Shown here piece after piece: positions 29,030-40,425 of a DNA stretch of 64,000 nucleotides. The first letter of the stretch is position 1. Each line of letters starts with the position of its first letter. The position numbers and the translations under genes were made by a program. Source of the DNA: Tribonema minus (lineage: Eukaryota > Sar > Xanthophyceae > Tribonematales > Tribonemataceae); assembly GCA_017506865.1 (NCBI GenBank), contig JAFCMP010000090.1:1-64000 (forward strand). The letters are read 5' to 3'. The notes below the pieces were generated by a model. It made no database searches. It was not told the DNA's origin and was given only the letters and a program-made list of their open reading frames with translations.

Positions 29030-30185
29030 TGTTGGTACCTGCTGGAGTTGTCACGTGTGAAGTGTGAATGAGTGTGGATGGGGACCAGAGTTTACGTTGA
29101 AGCGAAAATTTATGTAGGCCGATTTTGCCTTACGCAACAAAAAATTCAGCGAAGAAATGTCAACGAAATTTCCTCGAAGAACTCGCATAGTGTGGATGTC
29201 AATGAGTGCAGATTCTTACAAGTACATTGATGCTACGTAATGCCGCTGTGTAAATGTGATTGAATGCACCTGTCGACCAGTCCCTCTGGTGTTCTACTCT
29301 GGGCGCGCTGACGCAGCCAGTTGCCTGTGACCTGCGGCGATGATATGAAACGAGAACATGAAGTACAGTCAGTGGAAGTGACTCGCCTCGCTTGTGTGAT
29401 GTGTTCAGTGCCTGCGCTTCGCCGCTGGGCACGGGCAAGTGGCAGGACTAGGGCGTGGCGTTGTATACAGTGCTGCCATTGACTCTTGATGCAGTACGGT
29501 GCATGCCCTTAGCGGGCAAGGCGGCCTTACAACCCAGCAACTTCGCCGCGAACTCTTGTTGGTGCCGGCGCTGTGGCCATGTAGCGGCTTGCAGTGGCAG
29601 CGCCAAGCAAGCAAGCGCGTCTAGTTCCAGCATCAAGCCTCTGCGGGTGCTTCTAGTGCATGCGATAAGCCTGATGGTGCCCTCACAGTGCTTACAGTGC
29701 GAGACCTACAGCAGGAACGTGGCTTGGTGTCTAGATTATGCCCTGGCGGCGGCCTTCAGATGCAGCGCCAAGCGGGCAAGCGCCTCTAGTTCCACCATAA
29801 AGCCTACATCGGTGCTTACAGTGTGTGCGCTAGGCCTGGCAGTGCCATCGCAGCGCTAGAAATGCAGGGCTTACCTGAGGTGCGGGCTTGGTGCTGGCGC
29901 TGTGCGCGGTCGGTGCCTTGCAGGCCGTGACCTAAGCCGCAGTGATGCTGTAGTGCAGGGCCTTGCCCTGTGGGCCACGCTTAGTGCGTCGCCTAGCCGT
30001 GTGCTGCTGCGGTGCCTGCGCTTCGCGGTGTTCTGGTGTGCTATGTGTGAGGGCTAACCCAGATGCCCGGCTTAACGCGAACACCCTGCACAATTCTTCT
30101 TAGTGACAGTACTTAGACAAAAGAAGGATTGTTTAGTGTTAGAACAATTTTCATGCACCTTTAAATCGTAACGCAGTAGCGAGTC
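29030..30185. repeat. intergenic, with a two-copy direct repeat of about 164 bp
   Basis: Segments at about 29590-29690 and 29754-29855 share cagcgccaagc--gcaagcgc-tctagttcca--at-aagcct and a similar 3' half, offset by about 164 bases. A 134-codon ORF (29455-29859) spans both but shows no recognisable motif, so I do not call it a gene. The rest (29030-29450, 29860-30185) shows nothing identifiable. Confidence 0.6.
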
Positions 30186-30188
30186 ACA

Positions 30189-31790
30189 TGGACGGGGTGC
30201 AGGCCACAATTGCAGCATTCAGCATCGCTTTTGCATTGTATCCAATGGCATTCGCGGACACTGTGACGAGGTGACGTAGCAGCGCATGTTGATTGTGACA
30301 ACAACTTCCACTTGTCAGCCCCAGCAGCACATGTTACAAGCGCCCATCAAATCCACCTGGCCTCATGACCAAGCCACATGTGCCTGATAATGTGGCCCGA
30401 CGCCAGTCACAGCCTGTATATGCAAGCAGGTTAACATTATGGCGGACCTGGTCGAGAGGCTCACCGACAGGTTCGCGGTGACTGTGTGTCACCATATGTT
30501 GTATTTGGTGTCGCTGTGTGTCATGCGCTGCCCCTTGCATGTGCAGCGGCATAAGTAAGCTGTTTCCACATCTTGCGGAGCTGATGGCCGGTCGGGACCT
30601 CTGGTGGTATGCTACATTTTCATGCAGTCATGGTCGAAGAAAGCCGATATCAACACCATGCGGCAGGGCACCGACCATTATGCTCGGAGCCAGTGCAATG
30701 CAGGCAATTGAGCGCGGCGGCGAACCAAGGTACCGCATCCTGGCCCCGTGGCTCGTCGACAGCACATTCATGACCGACGGCCACCAGCTCAAGGTTCTGC
30801 TGATCACCAACCACCACTCCCAAGGCAGGCCCCCATGGCCTGACCAAAATGCCGCGGAGGGAATATCAGGTGCCAAGCACAATGCTTAGCTGGTAGGAAT
30901 TATTGGTTGGGAAACAGTTTGTGCCCTCATTCTCATTCGGTGAGTGATGCTCGTCGATGAGGTACTTGTAATCTGAAGCTGCTCTGAGGTGTGCAAACTG
31001 TTTCTAGCAGTTGTAGATGCACCCGGTCTGGTTGTGTTGCTGGTACTCATATCACAACTGTTGCGTCTTTTTGATTCTATCAAAAGTTGATTAAGCAATC
31101 AACCAGCTTTCTTCTTACCGTCATGAACATAGTCACTGTGGCATTGGTGGTATGTCATGCTTGCGCCACAAAGTCCCATTTGAAATCTGACTCAATAACG
31201 TGCGCAGTGTGGCTGTTATGTGAATGTTGATTACGTGCAGACACTGTGTAGCCTCATCTTTGTGACTCCAGCATGTTATCAGTGAGAGCGCTTATTGTCA
31301 TGGCGCTGTACTATCTCTCATGGGCAGACTGAGAATACTACATTCTCCTCTGTGTGACAGGTTGTACACCAATGAGCTGCGGGATGTGCTGGACGGGGAG
31401 GTCGCCAAAGGTCGCAATGTGGTGTTCCGCCTCCAGTATGTACACACGGAGATAGGGGCGGAGCGGCCACGGTGGCGGACGGTACCCCTGCTGCACAGAA
31501 GCGGTTGGTCGGCCTAGCCCAGGTCCTGATGACTGGGCTGGACCCAGGCCAGGTGCTGGCTTTCAGTGCGGCCACTGCCATTGGCCAGCGCTGGAGGGGC
31601 GAGACCGCCGCAGATTTTTCAGCAAATCCGCCCCAAAAGGCGTGAAGTGGAGGCAGCGACAGGTGCCGCGAAGGGGCAAAGCCTGTGCGCAATGAGGTGG
31701 GGATGGCGTAATGCCGCGTGGAAAACCAGGCGTACGGCAATGCGGCGCTCGCGGAGAGGCACACGCCCACGGGCTGCTATCAGGTAAGAA
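30189..31790 (+). pseudogene. decayed coding remnant of unknown origin
   Basis: Several short exon-like pieces in plus-strand frames follow one another. One starts MDGVQATIAA at 30189. One at 30439-30470 (MADLVERLTD) is bounded by cag and gt. One at 30544-30600 reads FPHLAELMAGRDLWWY. One at about 30680-30845 contains VDSTFMTDGHQLKVLLIT. One at 31357-31460 reads RLYTNELRDVLDGEVAKGRNVVF. The fourth resembles the catalytic-core style of a DNA transposase (D-S-T-x-x-T-D-G), but stops and frame changes separate the parts. It may be a multi-exon gene with poorly visible joins, or a dead transposase gene. I could not join the pieces convincingly. Confidence 0.3.
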
Positions 31791-32107
31791 AGCGGGGCAA
31801 CAGCACGGGCCTCGTGTTGTCTGAGCCAATATCGCAGGCCCTTGCATGAGTGTGCATACATGCATGTTGTTGCCTTGTGTTGTACTGGATCAACAATGCG
31901 CAAGGGCCCACTGCTGTGTAACTCGATGCACAATCAGAGCAAGCACATGACATCATGACGGTCAGGTACCTGACCGTAATTGTCATCGACTCAGCAAGTC
32001 CTACGTGAATGTTACAGTTACAGGAGCGACATTGAAATGCAAGGTCTGAGTTGATGTGTGCGTTCATGTTCGTTACTGCTGCCATGGAACAAAGCAGGGG
32101 TTGTCCC

Positions 32108-32630
32108 GACTCCTCGCTCGGAGTCGTCTCTGACTCCGCTCCGACTCCGCTCCGGCCGGAGTGGAGTCGGAGTCGTTCGGCATATCTCATTGCTCCACGG
32201 AGTCGGAGTTGGAGTCGTTCGCCGAGCAAGTTGCTCCGGCCGGAGTCGGAGCGGAGTCGAACAGTTGCTCCGGAGCGAAAGGCCCGACGCCTGGCTGAGC
32301 ACGCCCCAAACACGCATATTTGGTACAATGCGGTACAACGCAGTGCTGGGTTGTGGCTGCAAGTAGCTGAGCTGAGCGACAGACGTAGTGTAAGGTGGTA
32401 TCGGCTACTAATAGGCAGGGAGCGGAGTCGGACCGGAGTCGTCGGTAACTCCGCTCCGACTCCACTCCGGCCGGAGCGGAGTCGGAGTCATTCGGCATAT
32501 CTCATTGCTCTGCGGAGTCGGAGTCGGAGTCGTCCAACGATTGATGCCAGCTCCGCGGAGCGGAGTCGGAGTCGTAGGCCCACGAGTCACTGCTCCTCGG
32601 AGCGGAGTCGGAGTCGTCCAGGTTTTGAGG
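32108..32630. repeat. palindromic ggagtcggagtcg satellite
   Basis: Two clusters (32108-32285 and 32418-32630) are built of ggagtcggagtcg units and their reverse complements, many forming inverted pairs such as gactccgctccggccggagtggagtcg, which can fold into hairpins. The long ORFs predicted across both strands follow from the repeat and its lack of stop codons. Confidence 0.85.
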
Positions 32631-33149
32631 AGTCGTGACAACCCCTGGAATAAAGCCTTGGGTCTCAAGATCAATGGCATATCTCGCCAAGGGCATGTCG
32701 TTCACTCTTTCTGGTGCACATGATGCATGAATGTTGCGTAGAGCCAATGATCCCAAGGCGATCGCTCCGCAGAGCTCTGACAGTGGGTCTCGATGACTTG
32801 AAGCCTTAGGGCATTTGCAGTGGTATGATGTCCTCTACATTTGATGCGGTGGGCCCTCATGTGACTCTGCCCCTGCCCCTACTGTGATGGTAAACCCCCA
32901 CTCATCCCTGGACATCACGGTGGCTGCATCATAACAGGTGCTTCGTGATTACTGCACCACTTGGGGGCAGCATGCAGATGCCATGTGGGGAGAGCTGCTG
33001 CGCCCAGCACTACGGCATCAGAGGTTCAGCTGCCAACGTTGATTACACCAGAGCCATACAGTACAATCTCGTATGGTTGCACGGCAGAAGACTTCCTACG
33101 GGCGGTAAGGAAGCTGAGTGCATGCACAGGTGCCTGCGGCCTGGTCCAT

Positions 33150-36100
33150 ATGTCAGCCAGCGCGGGGCAGAGGCAATGCGCGCTGACCTCGCCATGCCAC
33201 ACGTGTCGACGGAATGGAAGCGCCCCCACGCGCGCACGCCCGGCAGTACCCCCGGGCCAGTCCGAGGGCGGGGGTGCGGGTAGCGACGGCGCGGCCGCGG
33301 CGGCGGGGGCTGCCGCAGCGACACCTCCAAAACTACCGGCGGTGCCGGCTAGTGGCGCTGCCAACTCAAAGTCTAGCAAGAAACGCCCGGCGGCCACGGC
33401 AACCGGCGCGCAACGCCGGCGCCGAACGGCAGCTGCTGCGGCACCGCCTAGCAGCGCCGGCAGCCGCACTCAGTCTGACAGCCTGAGGCTGCAGGACAGC
33501 AGCCCCCCCCACGGGACGGCCGTGGGATGGGCGGACATGGACGTGGACCCGCCGGACGATGCCGCGTCACCGCCCCCCCCGACCACCACCACCAGTGGCA
33601 GGCCCTCAAAGCCCCAGGCACGAGCATCCCTGGCTTGGGACCTCTCGACGCCCTCGGTCGTCCACGCACTTGACCAGACCAATGAGGCGGATCTACTGCT
33701 GCTGCGGTTCATCACGACTGCCAACCCCTTCCGCACTCAGCTGCAGTGCACCCAGTGGGCACGGCTAGTGGAGCACGCCACACGACTACTGGCGGACGCC
33801 ACAGACAGTGCACGTGAGGCGGCACGGGTGCGCCTCCACCATGGTGCCGGGGCGTTTGCTCATCAGGTTTCTCAGACTCTAGTGCAGCGCGGCTACAGGC
33901 TGCTGCACCTGCTAGCAGCGATGGCCTTTGGTAGGCAACCGGAGGGAACCGGTATGCCGCCTGCGGCCCGGCTGGCAGCGTTGCTGTCTGGCGACTTCGC
34001 GGAGCTACTGAGAAAGACGCTGTCAGCAGCAGCGGCGCTGCGGGCCCCCAAACCAAACAACGCAGCTATGGCGTCGGCACAAACGAACTTCGATGCCGAC
34101 TGGACGGAGGCTGACTCCAGGCAGCAAACAGCATGCGCTGCCCTCTCAGGCAAGCGACGGGGGGTAGGCTTGGCTGCCGCACGACTAGAGGCGCGTGAAG
34201 CATGCGCCCCAGCAGACGAGGTCACGGCACAGGTGCTGGCAGCAAAGCACCCTGAAACTGGCACCCGGCCGGGGGTAGTCGATACGCCAATGGAGCAAGT
34301 GCGCGGCCTGGTACGCGACGCCCGGCGGCACTGCTTACACAGCGCAGGGGTGGCAACGACCACCGGGCCAGCTGGCAGCGGCAGTCCTGTCTTCGAATCG
34401 GGTCAGGCACATGATCACAGCGATAGGCCTGAGGATGCTGCCAGCGCAGCCGGACGGCGCCTCGAGGTGGAGGCGGCAGACATACTGTCGACCTTGTCCG
34501 CAGCAGGGGCGGGGAAGGCAGGAGGGCTGGACGGCCTACGCTATGAACACCTCTTGATGGCCGCTGGGCCTGGTGCACCAGTGAAAGCAGCCACCCGCCC
34601 CGTGAGCAGTGCCTCGCCAGGACTAGCTGGTGATTCAGAATCAGATGTGATGGAACCGGCATTCGCCCATCACCTGGCCAAGGTGTTCACGACGCTGCTT
34701 GTTGAGCCCGAACTGCTGCCGGAGCAATCGCAACGGCTTCTCCGCGCCGCGGCCCTCTCAGGCATAGGACAGAAGCGGCGTCCGATCGCCTGCTCCAGTG
34801 TCTGGCGCAGACTCCTCGGGTCCACAGCGGCACGGAGTGTCAAGGGCAAGATATCGGGGCTGCTGGCCTCCATGTCGCAGTTTGGCGTAGGATACCGGTC
34901 TGGCGTCGAGCATGTGGCAGCGCGCGCGCGCGTGTGGCACGAGCTGTATGGCACCACTATCCAACTGGACTGTGAGAACGCATTTAACAGTGTGGATCGC
35001 GCCGCCATTGTGCGGGGGCTTATGCTCTTCTGTCCGGAGCTGCTCCCGCACTTTGAGTCCGTATACTGTGGTGACACTGCCCCAGAGATGCGGGTGGAGG
35101 TGAACGGTGAAGCTCGCATTATCTGCTCCCACCTAGGGTGCCAGCAAGGGGACCCTCTAGGGCCGCTGTACTTTGCAGTGGCAGCGGCCTTCCTACTCTT
35201 CTACCCTGATGGAGTGAATGCGACGCCCGGCAGTATGCCGGCCTACGGCCACAGCACAGCGGAACCGCCAGCCCCGCACTGCGCTTTCCTGGATGACCTC
35301 AACGTGCTGCAAGCTGCCTACTTCGACGATGCAGCGGCCGCTGGGGTGGCAGAGGTGATCCGCCGGCTGGCGGCAGGGGGCCTACGCGTTCGACCAGACA
35401 AGTCGCTGGCCATCGCCATGCGCGGCACAGTGTTTGATGAAGCGGCCAGAGCACGCCTGCGCGCCCTTGACATACCGTTTGTGGACACCACCATGCCAGA
35501 ATCCAGTCAGGGCTTTACGTCGGTCGGGGTACCGGTAGGGCACCCAGCCTATGTGCACGCTGCCATGAGCAAGCATCTTGTCGACGCAGGGACATGGCGA
35601 TTGTCGTGGCAGCTAGCTGGAATGGCGCGGCATCACCTACAGGCAGCACAGTTCATTCTACGCAGGTCACTGACGAAGCGCATGGGCTTCTTAGCTCGGG
35701 TCGTTGACACGGCTTTGAGTGAGACATGGTTGCACGCGTTTGACGGGTTCTGTGCATGGACGCTCGAACGCATGCTGCATCTGCACGGCTGCTCTACCGC
35801 GGCAGCCATGAAGTCACACCTGCTGGCCGCCTGCACTGCTGGTGACAATGAGGAAGCCAGCAGTGGCAGCGTGCTGGTATTGCCGCGCTTGGGCCCGCCA
35901 GAACTCACGGACATCGCAGTGCCACTGCGGGCGTCACGGTTGCCGGAGCGACGAGGCGGTCTGGGCATGCCGCTTTTGGGGCTACTGGCACCAGCCGCAT
36001 ACACGGCCCAGGCATGCACAACACTGAGGCCGGCAATAATTCATGCCACTGTGGCAGCAGGGGCCCTGAGGCTCGGCACTGACGAACACGGCGCAGTCAC

Positions 36101-37598
36101 CTGGTTCGCGCAGCACTCATGCGCAATACGCGAGGACCAGGGACTGCCGCCAATCATCGAGGCCGTGCGACGCTCTACGCGAGCGCTGACAGCTGATGGC
36201 GGCGAAAAATCACGCACAGCTGTGGCCGAGCAGCTCCCAGCATCGTTGCTACGGTGGGCAGCAGATACGACGGCCGCAGCGTCGACGCTCCCCACTGCGG
36301 TGCAAGCGATCTACGCCGCAACTGCCGTCACGGAGACAGTGACCACTGAGCCAGCCCCACACACCCACGGCATTGTGCCTGGCGCCGAGGCGGCCGCTGC
36401 GGCGGCGACCGTACCTGGCCCTCAAGCCGCTGCCGCGGCTGCCCCTTCCACGCCCGCTAAAACACAAACTAGCGCGGAAGAAAGCAGCTGCAGCGGCGGG
36501 CAGGAGGACGACGACGACGACTGGGAGGCCTATGCTGACGAGATCTGCAGGAAGGTAGTGCCCCGCCGCCGGCGCGGTCACTTCACGCACGGACTACAAG
36601 CCGGCCTTTCAAATGTTCTTCGACGTCAATACGAGGATTGCCTGGTGGAGGACCTAGAGGCTGCCTCGGCTGGTGCCGTGGGCAAGCCGACGCAGGCTGC
36701 ACCTATTGGTGACTCGCGCGACACCAGCCGCCGCCGCCAACAGGCTAGCGCACGGGTCCTGGCGCAGCTGCGCAGCCAGCGTGCGTCCGGGGCAATGGCG
36801 TGGATGAGCGTGCCACCCACTGCCAATGACCGCCCGGGTGCGGCGCCCATGTCCAGTATGGCAGCAGCCACGATGATTTTGATTGCGATCTTCATAGACG
36901 GGTGGGGCATACAGGGCGAGGTGTGCCCATGGCGGTGCAGTGATGTGAGCCCCACCTCCACGCATGCGATCAGCTGCCCCAGCCAGCACATACGGGGGCA
37001 CAACGCGACACACACTGCCCAAAAGCGGTGCCTGCAGCGCATCTTGAGACAGCACCATGTCTCTATTGTCCGCAATGAGGACGCTAGCGTCTTCAAGGTA
37101 CCGGGGTATCGGGCGGACACAGTCATTGACCCAGGGTGTCTGCACTTTAGCAGTGCATACCGTAACAAGGGAATAGTGCTAGACACAAGTGTGCGCGCGC
37201 CCACAGCGAGCTCGTACCTGACAGGCAAAACAAATGCCTCGAACACGGACGGCTATGCTGCTGGGGTGGGGGAGGACGCGAAGGTCAAGCACCACACCGG
37301 CACCTTGACGTCATCTTGGGCTTTTGTGCCATTCGTGCAGGAGTCGTACGGACGGCTGGGCAAGCAGACAAGCCTTTTTGTTAAGGAGTTGGCAATGCAC
37401 TCAGCACTGTGCTCAGGGGGGGGGAAGGCAGATGTGTTACGCAAGGCCGGGTTAGCTAAGCGTCAGATCCTCATTGAGCTGAGCATATCGCTGGCGCGGG
37501 AGTTGGCGGAGCGCGTCATGGCGTACACACGTGGAGCGCGAATGCTGGGCTGTGTTGCGGCGCCGGTATCCAAGCTCCTAGGGCACAGCGCAGACTAG
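33150..37598 (+). CDS. non-LTR retrotransposon protein: reverse transcriptase plus restriction-like endonuclease
   Basis: The frame is open from 32961; the first plausible ATG is at 33150, giving about 1,482 residues. The N-terminal part has a Cys/His cluster (CALTSPCHTC) and a long Ala/Pro/Gly-rich linker. The RT begins near KAGGLDGLRYEHLL (about 34525), has LDCENAFNSVD (motif A, about 34970), CQQGDPLGPLYF (motif B, about 35140) and AFLDDLNVL (motif C, about 35285, FLDD for YxDD). After an Ala-rich linker comes a Cys/His finger (CPWRCSDVSPTSTHAISC, about 36925) and RADTVID ... IVLDTSV (about 37105-37190). That matches the PD-D/E pattern of the restriction-like endonuclease of R2/CRE/NeSL-type elements. 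The single ORF is intact, so the element may be recently active. No clear poly(A) tail or target duplication was identified. Confidence 0.85.
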   Translation: MSASAGQRQCALTSPCHTCRRNGSAPTRARPAVPPGQSEGGGAGSDGAAAAAGAAAATPPKLPAVPASGAANSKSSKKRPAATATGAQRRRRTAAAAAPPSSAGSRTQSDSLRLQDSSPPHGTAVGWADMDVDPPDDAASPPPPTTTTSGRPSKPQARASLAWDLSTPSVVHALDQTNEADLLLLRFITTANPFRTQLQCTQWARLVEHATRLLADATDSAREAARVRLHHGAGAFAHQVSQTLVQRGYRLLHLLAAMAFGRQPEGTGMPPAARLAALLSGDFAELLRKTLSAAAALRAPKPNNAAMASAQTNFDADWTEADSRQQTACAALSGKRRGVGLAAARLEAREACAPADEVTAQVLAAKHPETGTRPGVVDTPMEQVRGLVRDARRHCLHSAGVATTTGPAGSGSPVFESGQAHDHSDRPEDAASAAGRRLEVEAADILSTLSAAGAGKAGGLDGLRYEHLLMAAGPGAPVKAATRPVSSASPGLAGDSESDVMEPAFAHHLAKVFTTLLVEPELLPEQSQRLLRAAALSGIGQKRRPIACSSVWRRLLGSTAARSVKGKISGLLASMSQFGVGYRSGVEHVAARARVWHELYGTTIQLDCENAFNSVDRAAIVRGLMLFCPELLPHFESVYCGDTAPEMRVEVNGEARIICSHLGCQQGDPLGPLYFAVAAAFLLFYPDGVNATPGSMPAYGHSTAEPPAPHCAFLDDLNVLQAAYFDDAAAAGVAEVIRRLAAGGLRVRPDKSLAIAMRGTVFDEAARARLRALDIPFVDTTMPESSQGFTSVGVPVGHPAYVHAAMSKHLVDAGTWRLSWQLAGMARHHLQAAQFILRRSLTKRMGFLARVVDTALSETWLHAFDGFCAWTLERMLHLHGCSTAAAMKSHLLAACTAGDNEEASSGSVLVLPRLGPPELTDIAVPLRASRLPERRGGLGMPLLGLLAPAAYTAQACTTLRPAIIHATVAAGALRLGTDEHGAVTWFAQHSCAIREDQGLPPIIEAVRRSTRALTADGGEKSRTAVAEQLPASLLRWAADTTAAASTLPTAVQAIYAATAVTETVTTEPAPHTHGIVPGAEAAAAAATVPGPQAAAAAAPSTPAKTQTSAEESSCSGGQEDDDDDWEAYADEICRKVVPRRRRGHFTHGLQAGLSNVLRRQYEDCLVEDLEAASAGAVGKPTQAAPIGDSRDTSRRRQQASARVLAQLRSQRASGAMAWMSVPPTANDRPGAAPMSSMAAATMILIAIFIDGWGIQGEVCPWRCSDVSPTSTHAISCPSQHIRGHNATHTAQKRCLQRILRQHHVSIVRNEDASVFKVPGYRADTVIDPGCLHFSSAYRNKGIVLDTSVRAPTASSYLTGKTNASNTDGYAAGVGEDAKVKHHTGTLTSSWAFVPFVQESYGRLGKQTSLFVKELAMHSALCSGGGKADVLRKAGLAKRQILIELSISLARELAERVMAYTRGARMLGCVAAPVSKLLGHSAD

Positions 37599-37889
37599 GC
37601 TGCTGCGTTGACGCAAGCTTTTCGATTGCATAGGCAACCCGGCCTCCCTTGGGCCTTTAGAAATACAAGTCCATACGTACAATCTCGTGCCTAAGGTAAG
37701 GACAGCCCCACGCCCGGCAGCGGCAATGAGTTCGGGCACAGAAATAGGGTAGCCGAAGCGAGGACTGTGCTCTCGCTCAGGCGGCGGAGGAACAGGGGTT
37801 GCTGTCAGCGACTCCAATGCGCGTGCCAGCCTCGTCATGGGTGGCGTCTATGGGACGTGGGGCGTGGATGACATCAGTCCGGGGTATCC

Positions 37890-38151
37890 ACCGGATCAAG
37901 GAGAGGAGGAGGAAAGCAACGAGGTCTTCAAGAAGACGAGGAGGAGGATTGCGAGGAGGGTGGTGACGGCGACGAGGGCGGTGATGGGGGGAGGTCCCGT
38001 CGATGAAAGGGGGGGGGTGAAGGGGGGGGGTCCCGTCAATGACGGAGAGGGTGGTGGTAACGAGGAGGGGGACGACAAGGAGGCGGATGCCACAATGGCT
38101 TGAGGGGCAGTACTGAGGTTATGCAACCGGGGGGGGGGGGGGGGGGGGGGG
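37890..38151. repeat. polypurine microsatellite ending in a G23 tract
   Basis: From 37900 the plus strand is almost pure purine (gaggaggaggaaag... to gggggggggtgaagggggggg) and ends in 23 consecutive G at 38129-38151. ORFs here are low-complexity artefacts. The run may also be a sequencing or assembly weak point. Confidence 0.85.
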
Positions 38152-38326
38152 CACGGGGGGTTCGTGTGTAGGACTGCAGCAGTACATTTCACCAGCCACG
38201 TTGCAGAAGCAGTAGACACTGCGGTTACTGTAGTCCTCATGACCGTTACCAAGTAGAACTTGTAGTATACATCACTACAATTGTGTATGCAGGCGGGCAG
38301 GCGGCTATACCGCCGCAATCGGCACT

Positions 38327-38752
38327 GTGTGCCGCCAGATCTCAGTGCTACGCGAGCCATCACTGAGGCAGCAAAATGTTGTCCAGGTCACACCAAGAAG
38401 TACGAAAGAGGCCGCCAAGACTACCCACTATTCTGGTCATTATGATCAGAATTGCTACAAACTTGCCACTTTGGCAATAGGGTCATTTGGCAGCATCGGG
38501 GAGCAGGGGCGGAAGCTGCTGGAGGCTGTGGCGACGGAGTATGCCAGCAGGATGTCAGTGCCCGGAGGAGCGCGCCCTAAAGCTCTCAAGGGCATCGCCC
38601 TGGCGCGCTTACGCTCGGCACTGTCGGCAGCGCTCCACATGGCGTACTCTGGCCGTGTCATGACACACATGGCAGAATCCAGGGGGGGGGGGCACATGGA
38701 GGAGGACGTAGGGGAGGACCCTGAGATGCCATTTGGCGGCGGCGGCGTTTGA
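38327..38752 (+). pseudogene. 5'-truncated fragment of a second RLE-type non-LTR element
   Basis: The translated segment YDQNCYKLATLAIGSFGSIGEQ...ALARLRSALSAALHMAYSGRVMTHM parallels the last 80 or so residues of the neighbouring element: FVPFVQESYGRLGKQ...LIELSISLARELAERVMAYTRGARM. The match covers only the extreme C-terminus, and the upstream sequence is unrelated, which is the normal result of 5' truncation during target-primed reverse transcription. The ORF ends with a Gly/Glu-rich tail. It is not functional on its own. Confidence 0.65.
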
Positions 38753-40425
38753 GTGGTTGTCGTTGCGACACTTTCAGACTGTCATACGACATGTAGATTC
38801 CTTACAGCTAGATGCCAATCATCTGGGCTTTTTCGCGCCCTGAGCGAGAATTAATAAAAAGTACGAAAGTACCAATTGAGTCCAAAAAGGGCGCGTCGCA
38901 ATTCCCGGCAAATGTGTGGAAGTTGAGGCGTCTGCGCTGTCAAGGGCTCTGCTGTTAGCATGCCCTCGAATCAGCGATAATGAGCAAAGGCCCACCAACC
39001 CCACGGCACCATTAGTGAAATGATCAATTTGCGATTGTGATCGGTCCAACACATCATCTTCTGACGTGCTGTTGCAGCAAGCGTCTACAGCAAAGTTGCA
39101 GGCACAGTGCTGCCAATGAGCGCCTCATGCTAGTGCCATTGACACAATCTGTGCCTCAGATCACCTTTGTGCGAGTAGGCCTGGAATGGTGGATGTAACC
39201 AGGTCATTCAAAATACTACCTTTGACAATAGCTCTGTTGATCACAACAGAAGTTCAGAATTGGCAAGCTAAACCACCGACTTGTCGAAATGTCCTGAAGC
39301 ATTCAACAAGCAAGGGACAGAAAGTTGCGAGCAAGGGGACAAAAGCTCTCGTCGGGTCTTAAGTGTAGGTATAGCAGAGCCATCTTGGTGTGCATTTGTA
39401 CTGAAAGGCTGTAGCGTGGTGCTGTAGCCATGCAGTTCTTTGGATTTGTAGTTTCTTTCCACAGAGCCATGTCTACATCTCAATTTGACTCCGGCATGAG
39501 GTCGAAACGCGTCAATCTAAATTGGAAGGAACCATCGCCTCCACACAGAGCCTGCTCAGCAGCTGCAAGGTCATCCAGCGGCGGTGGTGTCACACTGTTA
39601 AAAGAAGGCGAAGAAACAGCACAGGGGATCAATGTGTCAGTGGGTTGGTAATTGGCGCGAACAGAATACAGTATATTTTGCCCTGACCCCTAGACTAGTG
39701 CATAGCAAAATGTCAAAACTCCCTGCTTCCTGTTGTTAGTTCTGCAAGCATCTGTCGACAGTTCTGCAAAGCACATGCAACACAGGTTTGCAGCACTTCT
39801 GCATCCAGAGCAGAGGTTAGGTTCCGTCATTGTGGCTGTCCAATGAGAGGCGACTTGTAAAGCTGCGGCAATGTCACAATTGACCTCTTCTTCTAAACAG
39901 ATGATTCATGGCATGATTTTTATGGAGCTCTGGGGCTCCTCAAAGGCAGCATGCAGAAACAGGCAGCTCTCAGCCTCTCTTCTGCGTCAGTTGGGAGTCT
40001 CATGAGAGGCAAACATCACTTTCCCGCATCTTGTCCAAAAACTGCTGCGCCTTCTAAGATCAATACATGCCCATCATAACACATTCGACTAGCAGGACCT
40101 TGACGCTGGTCTGCCCACTGTTGGCATGATCAAAAACTGCACGCATGTACTCAGAGCACTACATGATTGCGCACAACAATATTGCGCTGCCGCATCAAGG
40201 AAGGTACACATGCATCCAACCTGCTTAAAGGTGATCAACGGCTGCAACATTGCAAATATCAAGGTTACTGAAAATGATGGCGGTGTGCCAATCAATGCCA
40301 TCAGCAGCTAGTCCATGTGAACCATGTGAAAAAGGCTTAACCTCATTGCATTCACCTTGCAAACTCGCCAGGGATTGATGCGCCACATCTCTGGATGGCT
40401 TTTCAGCATCGAGTGCCTGGATCTA
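38753..40425. other. intergenic, no gene recognised
   Basis: The sequence is AT-richer than the elements to its left. Only short ORFs on both strands occur, none with a motif or splice support. It contains the 3' flank and presumably the polyadenylation region of phytoene synthase. Confidence 0.5.

Noticed and set aside
37837-38103. 88-codon Gly/Glu ORF
   Set aside because: Low-complexity translation of a polypurine microsatellite.
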